A stretch of DNA of 64,000 nucleotides from the NCBI GenBank assembly GCA_030760725.1, contig JASWHV010000012.1, forward strand, positions 45,043,652 to 45,107,651, given 5' to 3'. A program made the translations under genes and the position numbers. The first letter of the stretch is position 1. Each line of letters starts with the position of its first letter. This document shows, piece by piece, positions 33,590-42,428 of the stretch. Below the pieces are notes generated by a model. It made no database searches. It was not told the DNA's origin and saw only the letters and a list, made by a program, of their open reading frames with translations. Source of the stretch: Neostapfia colusana (lineage: Eukaryota; Streptophyta; Magnoliopsida; Poales; Poaceae).

Positions 33590-34030
33590 CTCGCCCTTCT
33601 CCGCAGTGAGAGCTCCGAAGGTGCCACGTGTCCAGCGGGGCCGGACATCCCTCTCCTCAGAGGTAAGCTCCGGGCCCGCCACGTGGCCAATTGAGCCGGA
33701 CCTCCCCCCTCCGCGGGGAGAGCTCCGGAGGCTCCACGTTTCCAGCGGGGCCGGACCTCCCTCTCCTTAGAGGAGAGCTCCGGGCCCGCCATGTGGCCAA
33801 CTAAGCCGGACCTCCCCCCTCCGCGGGGAGAGCTCCGGAGGCTCCACGTGACCAGCGGGGCCGGACCTCCCTCTCCTCAGAGGAGAGCTCCGGGCCCGCC
33901 ACGTGGCCAGCAGAGCCAGACCTCCCCCCTCCGTGGGGAGAGCTCCGAAGGCTCCACGTGTCTAGCGGGGCCGGACCTCCCTCTCCTCAGAGGAGAGCTC
34001 TGGGCCCGCCACGTGGCCAGCAGAGCAGCG
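33590..34030. repeat. U3 tandem repeat of gypsy I with G-box cores
   Basis: Alternating ~60-bp units with GAGCTCCGGAGGCTCCACGTG and GGGCCCGCCACGTGGCC. About eight ACGTG cores. Also at 45965-46405 (3' LTR), 41930-42190 (internal) and, in a related form, 870-1610. Confidence 0.85.
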
Positions 34031-34423
34031 CTACCTGCCCCCGCGCGGTAGGTGGCAAGAGTGAAGACGCACCATACCTTGCCTGTACAAGGTATTCAAT
34101 ACCCACGCCTTCCCAAGGCGCGGAGATGCGGAGCACGCCTCTGTCAGGTGCCGTTGCGCCCAATCACATCGCAGTGAAGACTGGCGCGCCGCGTCAGAGG
34201 CTGCACGCCAATAAACACAGCGACAAGACATCCCCTGCCGCCCTTGCCATCATCAACCACTACGACTAGCTTGCGGCATGGGCAGGGCGGCAGAAGAAAG
34301 ACTCGGAAGCCCTTGCCAGAGACAACTACCGGTGTAACTGCAGATACGGTAGATGGCAGGCAATCTCCCCGGGACCACCTGTCGGGTCCAGGGCCCACCT
34401 TGTAAGCCGCCCGAGCCTTGGAC

Positions 34424-34430
34424 TATAAAA
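34424..34430 (+). promoter_or_regulatory. TATA box of gypsy I LTR
   Basis: TATAAAA in GGACTATAAAAGGCTCGGG, repeated at about 46884 in the 3' LTR. Lies downstream of the U3 repeats, fitting a promoter; inferred. Confidence 0.6.
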
Positions 34431-34738
34431 GGCTCGGGTAGGCAACGTTAGCAAGGGTTCACGCCTCAGCCTTTAACACCCGAGGGTTTGACATTTTACA
34501 CTCTCACGCAGGGTTCGCTCCTGAGCACCAAGCAATACAACGAGCACCTCTGCTCACCGTGGACATAGGGTATTACGCTCCGGCGGCCTGAACCACGTAA
34601 AAATCCCTGTGACAAGCTTCTCCCTCCATCACCCTTAACGCGTAAGCTCTCCGTGAGTGACTAGCCCCTCCGAAAAAGAACCTCCGCGGGCTGCCCAGAG
34701 CAGGCCCGGGGAAAGTGTCGGCTACACACTTTGACATT

Positions 34739-34756
34739 TGGCGCGCCAGGTAGGGG
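34739..34756 (+). other. Primer binding site of gypsy I
   Basis: TGGCGCGCCAGGTAGGGG two bases after the LTR. Begins TGG, the complement of tRNA CCA-3'. It is not the initiator-Met type; I do not assign the tRNA. Confidence 0.75.
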
Positions 34757-34792
34757 GCTTTTCCCTTGCGCGACGAGCTTCCGCTGACGAAG

Positions 34793-37321
34793 ATGACGAA
34801 GCTTCCTTCAGCGGCAAGCTCTCCTCGCCCACGTTCACCACGAACGGTGACCAGCGGGGACTACGTCTCGACACACTCAGGACGGAGTGTGTCGATGCAA
34901 GCTGGGAGCCAGCAGCCAACTCCGGCAGCGCCGACTCCGGCAGCGCAGGCTCCAGCGAGCGCAAGATCTACTGCAGCGCTGAGTGTCTCCCACGGGGGCG
35001 CACTAGCTGCAGCACAAGTGCTACTGCGCAATCAACCTGTTGGGGACGCACCTCAGTCAGCGACCCAGCAGTGGATTCGTGAAGTAGACCGTCTCGTCGT
35101 CGCTGCCGCCAACCCTCAACTTCGGCGGGGACGACGTCCCAGTCAACTGGCTGTGTCGCTGACGCGCACACCAACGGTTGACGGGCAGATGGCAGATTCC
35201 CGCTCCACCAGGCTCCCATTGGCAGACCTGAGGTTGGAGCTGGAACGACGCCACTTGGGCAAAGATGCCCGAGTGGTCATCAAGCGACGGCGAGAAAGGC
35301 GTCGCAACCAAGAGGCCGGCGACAGCATGTCAACCGCCTCGACCCAGCCTGAGCCACAGACGTTCGCCACGCGATCTCTGCCCCAAGCATACGCCACGCA
35401 GCATATGCCCCAGCCATATGCCCTGCAAATGGTGCCTCAGGTGTATGGCGCAGCCTTGCCCATACCGGGGTATACAGTGCCGGCAGCAAACCAAGCGTTT
35501 GCGGCACCAACACCTGCAGCAACAGGAGCAGGATGTGCGGCCCTGGCGCCACACCTTCGCTTCGCGAAGTGGCCGCGCAAGTTCCGTCCGCACCTGCCCG
35601 AGAAGTACGACGGCAGCGTCAACCCGGCGGAGTTCCTCCAGATCTACTCCACCGCCATCCTTGCTGCAGGATGGGACGAGGCCGTCATGGCCAACTACTT
35701 CCCCGTCGCCTTGACCGGCCCAGCCCGGTCTTGGCTCATGAATCTCCCCCAGGGTTCCATAACCTCCTGGGGAGAGCTCTGCCGGCAGTTCACTGCTAAC
35801 TTCGGCAGCTCCTACACCTGGCCTGGCACGGAGCTCGACCTCCACGCCATCCAGCAACAACCTGGAGAGACGTTGCGCTCCTTCATCCAGCGGTTCTCCC
35901 AAGTACGGAACACCATCCCGCATATCCAAAATGTTTCTGTGGTGGTGGCGTTCTGGCAGGGTGTACGGGACAAGAAGATGCTTGAGAAGCTCGCGACCAG
36001 AGAGGTTCATGACGTCTCAGAGCTCTTCAGCCTGGCGGACAAGTGCGCCAGGGCAGCAGAAGGGCGGAACTGGCACTCACAGCCAGCCTCTGAATCAGGA
36101 GGACAGCCCAGATCTGGCGCTGCTTCCCATGGAAGCAGCAAGAATATCAAGAACCGGGGCGGTGGTAAGATGAAGCCACCGACCGCAGTTCCCGTTGCTG
36201 CAGCAGCAGCACCCAGTGGAGCTCGGGGGCCACACCCCGACAAGAGGCAGCGACAGTCACCAGCCCTAGATGGTGACCAAGGCGAGCCATGCCCCGTGCA
36301 CAACACCAGCAGCCATACTGCTGCTGAGTTCCGGGAGATTCAGAAGCTCACGGAGCGCTTCCGCAAGGGGAAGCAACCGCGTGCTGACGCCCCTCCCTTC
36401 CGTCAAAGGGAGGGCAAGCAGAAGGTCGACCACCAAGTGGAGTTCCAGGAGCCTCAGCGCGCCGTGAAGGCGGTGCACAACCATGAGGACTCCAGCTCCA
36501 GCGATGACGAGCGCCGAAAGATGCTCTACGTCATCTACGGTGGGTCCGCTGACCCCTCGTCCCGAAGCGCGGTTAAGACTCTGCGCCGGGTGGTAGCGTC
36601 GGTGGCTCCTCTCCCAAGTGCCGCGCTGCACCTCAAGTGGATGGGAACCCCCATCAGCTTCGATGCCACCGACTGTCCCAGGAACATGACTGGGGCCGGC
36701 CAACTACCGCTCTTGGTAGCACCCACCATCGCCCACGTGAGGATGTACCACGTTCTGGTAGATGGCGGGGCTGGGCTGAACCTCATCAGCCGCGCAGCTT
36801 TCCAGAAGCTGCAGAACCCGATGGCCAAGCTCACCCCATCGAGCCAGTTCTCAGGGGTAGGGCCGGGACAAGTCGTTCCCTACGGCAACATCAGCCTTCC
36901 AGTGACCTTTGGGGCACCGGACAACTATCGGACAGAGTACATTCTGTTCGACGTGGCGGAGATCGACCTCCCCTTCAACACCATAATCGGCAGGCCAGCC
37001 CTGTACCGATTCATGGCAGTAGCCCACTACGGCTACCTTGTCCTGAAGATGGCTACACCAACAGGCATCCTCAAGATTCATGGAGACCGCACTGCTGCAG
37101 TGTCAGCCTTGGAGAAGCTCCAAGCACTTGCAACAGCCCGAGCACCAGCCCCTGGTAGTGCCGAACCGGGCCGGCTCCACCCGAGTGCACGCCACCGTGC
37201 CTCTACTTCAGCACCCTGCATGCAACCCCTCGACGAGGGCGATGTCCCCCTGAAGGTCGTCCAAGTCGGCGCCGATGCTGCCCAGACCACCCGGGTAGCC
37301 GGGGGCCTGGACAGAAAATAG
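34793..37321 (+). CDS. Gypsy I Gag-protease
   Basis: 843 codons from the first ATG in frame. The N-terminal ~240 residues are low complexity (Ser, Arg, Ala, Gln/Pro). The retrotransposon Gag domain spans about 256-420 (YDGSVNPAEFLQIYS, PARSWLMNLPQGSITSWGEL, FIQRFSQVRNTI, CARAAEGRN). A basic linker follows. The aspartic protease is at about residues 640-780 with active site VLVDGGAGLNLIS (DGG in place of DSG or DTG) and IIGRPALYRFMAV. Stops at TAG 37319; the RT frame is the same, so gag-pol was one ORF. Gag forms the particle and protease matures it. Uninterrupted and probably once functional. Confidence 0.88.
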   Translation: MTKLPSAASSPRPRSPRTVTSGDYVSTHSGRSVSMQAGSQQPTPAAPTPAAQAPASARSTAALSVSHGGALAAAQVLLRNQPVGDAPQSATQQWIREVDRLVVAAANPQLRRGRRPSQLAVSLTRTPTVDGQMADSRSTRLPLADLRLELERRHLGKDARVVIKRRRERRRNQEAGDSMSTASTQPEPQTFATRSLPQAYATQHMPQPYALQMVPQVYGAALPIPGYTVPAANQAFAAPTPAATGAGCAALAPHLRFAKWPRKFRPHLPEKYDGSVNPAEFLQIYSTAILAAGWDEAVMANYFPVALTGPARSWLMNLPQGSITSWGELCRQFTANFGSSYTWPGTELDLHAIQQQPGETLRSFIQRFSQVRNTIPHIQNVSVVVAFWQGVRDKKMLEKLATREVHDVSELFSLADKCARAAEGRNWHSQPASESGGQPRSGAASHGSSKNIKNRGGGKMKPPTAVPVAAAAAPSGARGPHPDKRQRQSPALDGDQGEPCPVHNTSSHTAAEFREIQKLTERFRKGKQPRADAPPFRQREGKQKVDHQVEFQEPQRAVKAVHNHEDSSSSDDERRKMLYVIYGGSADPSSRSAVKTLRRVVASVAPLPSAALHLKWMGTPISFDATDCPRNMTGAGQLPLLVAPTIAHVRMYHVLVDGGAGLNLISRAAFQKLQNPMAKLTPSSQFSGVGPGQVVPYGNISLPVTFGAPDNYRTEYILFDVAEIDLPFNTIIGRPALYRFMAVAHYGYLVLKMATPTGILKIHGDRTAAVSALEKLQALATARAPAPGSAEPGRLHPSARHRASTSAPCMQPLDEGDVPLKVVQVGADAAQTTRVAGGLDRK

Positions 37322-38790
37322 GAAGGCACACTCATCACCTTCCTCCGGCACAACGTCGACGTGTTTGCATGGCAGCCGTCGTAGATGCCGGGGATCCCTA
37401 GGGAGGTGATCAAGCACCATATGAAGATCTTCCCCGATGCCCGGCCAGTCCAACAGAAGCCTTTCAAGCAGTCCATCGAGCGGCAGAACTTCATCCGAGA
37501 AGAAATCAAGAAGCTGCTGGATGCTGGCTTCATATGGGAAGTCCACCACCCCTGGCGGTTGGCAAACCCCGTCGTCGTCCCGAAGGCGGGCGGGAAGCTC
37601 CGGATGTGCATCGACTACACCAGTCTCAATAAGGCATGTCCCAAAGATCCATTCCCCCTCCCTAGAATAGATCAAATAGTAGACTCGACATCAGGCTGTT
37701 ATATGCTATGCTTCCTAGACGCCTACTCGGGTTTTCATGAGATCCCTATGTCTAGAGAAGATGAAGAGCACACTTCCTTCATCACAGTAGACAACCTGTA
37801 TTGTTATGTCTCTTTGCCTTATGGCTTAAAGAATGCTCTTCCCACCTTTGTACGTGCAATGCACAAAACCTTTGGAGAGCTAATAAGAGACTTAGTCGAG
37901 GTGTATGTCGATGACATCGTTGTCAAGGTCAGGCAAAGTTCATCCTTGTTAGATAACCTAGCCCTAGTCTTTGACAAACTGTGCTCCACGCGCACTAAGT
38001 TGAACCCCGACAAGTGTGTATTCGGTGTATCCTCTGGGAAGCTCCTAGGATTCCTGGTCTCACACCGAGGAATTGAGGCCAACCTAGAGAAGATCAAGGA
38101 CATCGACCTGATGCGGCCCCCCGCCCGCATCAAAGATGTCCAGAAACTCACGGGATGCCTAGCCGCGCTGAGTCGGTTCATACCGAGGCTAGCAGAGCGA
38201 GCGCTCCCCTTCTTTAAGCTCCTGCGCAAATCCGGTCCATTTGCTTGGACCGACGAAGCAGAAGAAGCTTTCCAGGAGTTGAAGCAGCTCCTGACGACCC
38301 TGCCCATCATGGTAGCCCCCGAGCCCGAAGAGCATTTGCTGCTATACATCGCGGCAACAATTGAGGTGGTAAGCATGGTCCTCGTCGTAGAACGGCCGGA
38401 CCCCTCGTCACTGCAGCCTGCTCCAGTAGCAGAAGACAAGCACCAGGAGACCCCGGAGGTCCAAGACGACCTCCCGGACCTCCAAGACAACCTCCCGGAG
38501 GTCCAACGGGACCTCCCGGAGCTCCAAGACAACCTCCCGGAGGTCCAACGGGACCTCTCAGAGCTCCAAGACAACTTCCCAGAGGTCCAACGGGACCTCC
38601 CGGAGCTTCAGGATAACCCCCCGGAGACCCAAAGGAACCTCCCAGGAGGACAAGACGTCCTCCCGAGGGTCCAGGATGACCACCTGGAAAACAGCGGGAT
38701 CTCCCGGAGGTCCAAGACGGACTAGGAGCCTTCGAGTACCAGCTCCCGGAGGCTCCCCCGGACCCATCTACGTCCTGTCGGCCTGAGCCA
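37322..38790 (+). pseudogene. Gypsy I reverse transcriptase and start of RNase H
   Basis: Same frame as gag after two amber codons (37319 and 37382) with TFLRHNVDVFAWQPS between. The ORF runs from ATG 37385. RT motifs: CIDYTSLNKACPKDPFPLPR, CFLDAYSGFHEIPM, VSLPYGLKNALPTF and the catalytic YVDDIVVK (about 37902-37925). Thumb: GFLVSHRGIEANLEKIKDI and KLTGCLAALSRFIPR. The RNase H beginning YIAATIEVVSMVLVVER is followed by the peptide repeat 38440-38720, in which the frame is lost (TAG 38723). Confidence 0.88.
38440..38720 (+). repeat. 42-bp minisatellite coding a 14-residue repeat inside pol
   Basis: Units of CTCCCGGAGGTCCAACGGGA plus ...CTCCAAGACAAC code LPEVQRDLPELQDN. About three clear 42-bp units plus decayed ones on both sides (LPDLQDN, PPETQRN, LPGGQD). 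It splits the RNase H domain between VLVVER and the downstream RPVYYISEVLHDAKTRY. The frame changes within the last units. The insertion is not part of the RNase H fold as I know it. Confidence 0.85.
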
Positions 38791-40155
38791 ATGGATGAGG
38801 ACATCTCAGGCCCAGGGGGGAGGGTCCGGACCATCCAGAGGCCTGTCTACTACATCAGCGAAGTCCTCCACGACGCCAAGACAAGGTACCTGGAGGTCCA
38901 CAAGCTGCTGTATGCAGTACTCGTGGCATCCAGGAAGCTCCGCCACTACTTTCAAGCCCACCGGATCTCGGTGCTCACCTCCTACCCGCTGAAGGCAATC
39001 CTTCAAAGCCCCTTCGTGACCAGCAATGTCGCTAAATGGGCAGAGGAATCAGCGGAGTTTGAGCTGGACTTCCTTCCTCGCCATGCAGTCAAGAGCCAAG
39101 CATTGGCTGACTTCGTGGCCGAGTGGACGCCAATGAAGACTAACCCAGGGGGCCACGAAGACGGTGAACCAAAGCCCCGAGCTCCGGTCTTCACCGGGCC
39201 TCACTGGACACTCTTCTTCGACGGCTCCTCGCAAAAGCAGGGGGCTGGTGCTGGCGTACTGCTTCTCATGCCATCGAGGGAGCAGTTTGGGTACATGGTG
39301 CGTCTCAATTTCAAGGCAACCAACAACATGGCAGAGTATGAAGCGCTCATCTTTGGCCTAAAGACAGCCCTGTCTCTGGGCGCTCGCCAGTTGTTGGCAC
39401 AGGGCGACTCCCAGCTAGTCATCAAGCAAGTTAAGGGTGAATGCTCCTGCAATGACCCACAGCTAGCTGCTTATCTGATCCATGTGCAGATGTTGGAGAA
39501 AGACTTCCTCGCCTTGGACCTGCGCCATGTACCACGCGCCGGCAATGCCGCGGCTGAAGACCTATCAACGAAGGCCTCCACCGGAGCCCCTGTGCCCGAA
39601 GGAGTCTTCGAGAGGACGTTGCTGCGGCCCACAGCCCGGCCTGCCGAGCCGAGAGAAGGGGGCTGGACCAGCACCTCGAAGCTGGCGGTCCCGGCGGCCC
39701 TGCAGCCATGGACGCCACCAAGGATCGTAAGCGTCACTGGGAACTCCGTGCAACCCATCGCTCAAGATCCAGAAGCTCAAGTCAGACCCGATGCATGGAT
39801 CACGGAGATCCGGGACTACTTGAAAGACAGCATCCTCCCTGATGAACGTGTATCCGCTGAACTGATCGTGCACATGGCTAAAAGGTATGCGCTGGTAGAA
39901 GGGGATCTCTACCGGCGTGGCGCCAACCACATCCTATTGCGGTGCATAACCCAGGGGGAAGGCTGCGACTTGCTCGCTGAGATCCATGGAGGCGAATGTG
40001 GGAGTCACTCTTCCTCACGCCCGCTCGTCGGTAAAGCCTTCCGGCATGGCTTCTACTGGCCGACAGCACTCCAGGATGCCGTCAAGCTGGTCGAGAGCTG
40101 CAAGGCTAGTTCCACGCCAGGCAGATCCACACACCGGCTCAGGCGGTTCAGATGA
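38791..40155 (+). CDS. Gypsy I RNase H tail, second (archaeal-type) RNase H and integrase zinc finger
   Basis: 455 codons. Residues about 19-120 complete the first RNase H (YYISEVLHDAKTRYLEVHKLL, SYPLKAILQSP, AKWAEESAEFELDF). The second RNase H at about 138-265 has catalytic-type D in WTLFFDGSSQKQGAGAG, E in NNMAEYEALIFGL, D in AQGDSQLVIKQV, and RHVPRAGNAAAEDLS. The zinc-binding HHCC region at about 395-435 has GGECGSH and GKAFRHGFYWPTA. The frame shifts just after CKASS. Two RNase H domains in tandem are the Tat lineage signature. The fragment lacks its own promoter and was part of pol. Confidence 0.88.
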   Translation: MDEDISGPGGRVRTIQRPVYYISEVLHDAKTRYLEVHKLLYAVLVASRKLRHYFQAHRISVLTSYPLKAILQSPFVTSNVAKWAEESAEFELDFLPRHAVKSQALADFVAEWTPMKTNPGGHEDGEPKPRAPVFTGPHWTLFFDGSSQKQGAGAGVLLLMPSREQFGYMVRLNFKATNNMAEYEALIFGLKTALSLGARQLLAQGDSQLVIKQVKGECSCNDPQLAAYLIHVQMLEKDFLALDLRHVPRAGNAAAEDLSTKASTGAPVPEGVFERTLLRPTARPAEPREGGWTSTSKLAVPAALQPWTPPRIVSVTGNSVQPIAQDPEAQVRPDAWITEIRDYLKDSILPDERVSAELIVHMAKRYALVEGDLYRRGANHILLRCITQGEGCDLLAEIHGGECGSHSSSRPLVGKAFRHGFYWPTALQDAVKLVESCKASSTPGRSTHRLRRFR

Positions 40156-41012
40156 TCCCGCCCTCGTGGCCGTTCGCCGTATGGGGGTTGGACATCCTGG
40201 GACCCCCCAAAGCCGTCGAGGGATTCCGGTACCTCTACGTCTCCATCGACAAGTTCACCAAGTGGCCGGAAGCCACACCCGTCGTCACCATCCACAGTAA
40301 AGTTCATCAAGTCGATCGTCTGCCGGTTCGGAGTCCCGAACAGAATCATCACCGACAACGGGACCCAGTTCACCAGCGCAGCTTTCCAAGACTACTGCGA
40401 AGACCTCGGCATCCAGGTGTGCTATGCCTCCGTTGCTCACCAAAAGAGCAATGGGCAAGTCGAGAGGGCCAACACCGAGATTCTTCGGGGCCTCAAGTCT
40501 CGCACCTATGTCGGCTTGAAGAAACATGGCGCCAAGTGGGTGGACGAGCTTCCGAGCACACTGTGGGCTAACCGGACATCCTAGAGCCGGGCCACCGGAG
40601 AGACACCCTTCTTCATGGTGTACGGGGCCGAAGTTGTGCTTCCCCCAGAGATCACCATGGGGTCTCTCCGTGTCCGAGCTTACGACGAAGCCGCGCAGGA
40701 CAACCTCCGGCGTGAAGACATCGACCTCGTCGACGAGGCTCAATTACATGCAGCACTCCGCAACGCACGGTACCGACAAACGCTCCGCCGCTACCACCAA
40801 AGGTCTGTGCGTGTTCGAGAGCTGCAAGAAGGCGACCTGGTGTTGCGGCGCATACATTCTCACGAAGGGACCGACAAACTCTCCCCCGGCTGGGAAGGTC
40901 CCTTCTGAGTCACAAAAGTTTGCCGCCCCAGGTGCGTACGCCTTTCCACCGAGGATGGGGATCCGCTCCCGAACCCTTGGAACATAGAACACCTCCGTAA
41001 GTTCTATCCCTA
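40156..41012 (+). pseudogene. Gypsy I integrase
   Basis: Core with D in WGLDILGPPKAVEGF, then a frameshift near 40300. D is in RIITDNGTQFTSAAF and E in QKSNGQVERANTEIL, completing the DDE triad. TAG at 40582 (ANRTS then stop) and a further TGA at 40906 (GWEGPF then stop) interrupt the C-terminal part (FFMVYGAEVVLPPEI, HSHEGTDKLSPGWEG). The last words NIEHLRKFYP end at TAG about 41012. Integrates the DNA copy; dead here. Confidence 0.88.
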
Positions 41013-41900
41013 GAGCAATAGTAGGACAGTCTTTTCTTTCTATAATAGATTCCATAGAGTCCAGGAACAGCGCTCGGAGAAGCTAAGTCTCAGGGGACGG
41101 TCCAGGACTACGTTCAGCTTGGCCTGGTTCCGACCCTAAGTGCGTAGAGTCTTGCTTCCCTTCTTAATGGGGCGGGTCGTTGCCTCCATGTGTAGCCTGC
41201 CTTCCTCCTATGGATATTTATATGGAAAGAAACCTGTCTTGCTTTGCTCTTCCCTTGTGCTCATTTAAATTACGTATTAATTTTTATGACCGCACTTCCT
41301 GTGTATGCTCACCATGCACTCAGCTTCCTTTTCCCATTCTCACCCCTAGTCGGCATTTGCTATCCTATCGAAGACGGTCGCGTTTGTGGTACCTGCCGAT
41401 GGCTAGGGGGCCTTTCGGGCCTCCCCCAGTCAGGTGTTGCGGTGCCAGTTGGTCTCCTCCAGGGAAAGCCTGCGCCATGCATGAGGGGTCCAGGGTGCGT
41501 AGCCTGCTTTGCCTGGTTCCGACCCAAAGTATGTGCACCCTGTCCTTCGGGGGTCCAGTGGAGTACAGCCGCTTTGCCTGGTTCCGTACCGAAAGCCTGT
41601 ACAGTCTGCCTCCCTGGCGTCAGGGTCCGGTACTGGAGGCCAAACGGCCGTACCCTGACCTCGGAGGGAGCCGAGCCCCCGGCGCTTCGCGCACTGAAGT
41701 ACCCAAGCCCCGTATACCGGATCAGGATCGTAAGCCAAATAAGACTATGAGATAGGGAAGGGAGAGCCCCAAGGAGAATTACGTTTCCCTTACTTGTGTG
41801 CAGGACCTCCCGGCCTTAGCTCCCCCGCAGGAGTATGGTAGGTGCGCCAAAACAATTGGCCACACCTACCAGGGGGCCACTACGGGACCGCACAAGACCG
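41013..41900 (+). other. 3' region of gypsy I after pol, non-coding
   Basis: No domain. The phrase TTGCCTGGTTCCG recurs near 41507 and 41574 and as TTGGCCTGGTTCCGACCC near 41117, a ~60-400-base spaced repeat. The open frames are weak. Confidence 0.6.
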
Positions 41901-42428
41901 GAGTTCCAACGCAAGAACGGAGGATCCGGACCTCGCCCCCTCCGCAGGGGCGGGCTCTGGAGGCCCCATGTGTCCGGCGGGGCCGGAGATCCCCTCTCCT
42001 CAGAGGGTACCTCCGGGCCCGCCACATGGCCGGCAGAGCCGGGCCTCGCCCTCTCCGCATGGATGAGCTCCGAAGGCCCCACGTGTCCCGCGGGGTCGGA
42101 CCTCCATCTTCTCAGAGGAGAACTCTGGGTCCGCCACGTGGTCGGCGGATCTGGACCTCCTCGTTCTCACGGGGCGAGCTCCGAAGACCCCTTGGGCCCT
42201 TAAGACAATAAGGACCCGAAGAAGGTGTCTGTGAAAGACTTCAAGATCGGTGAAGACCTCCGAGGTCCTTGTGGAGCTAAGGACTCGGCCAAGCCAAGAA
42301 GAAGATAAGCACGGACACAAAAAACAAAGAGCCTGTTCATTCATTCAAAGCTCCATCAGTTGGACTACAGACTCAACAAAAGCAAAAAAAAAAGACATAC
42401 AGGGCCTTCTGGCCGCAGGGGCGACTGC
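41901..42428. repeat. U3-like repeat block inside gypsy I
   Basis: At 41930-42190 are four to five units with CTCAGAGG, GGGCCCGCCACATGGCC and AGGCCCCACGTGTCC. These are the same kind of units as in the LTR U3, placed between integrase and the antisense gene. The remainder to 42428 is non-coding and contains an A-rich run. Confidence 0.75.

Larger units (their letters stand above)
33535..34736 (+). repeat. 5' LTR of gypsy I
   Basis: Partner of 45912-47121. It has one copy of the 20-bp GGGACCACCTGTCGGGTCC unit (34370-34390) and a 75-base block (34565-34639) missing from the 3' LTR. Confidence 0.92.

Noticed and set aside
33590..34030. CRISPR-like regular repeats
   Set aside because: Units are diverged LTR U3 subrepeats with no unique spacers, in a plant retroelement, repeated identically in the other LTR.
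35265..36834. Several 80-226-codon ORFs overlapping gypsy I gag
   Set aside because: Shadows of the GC-rich gag frame; the gag frame alone has recognisable domains.
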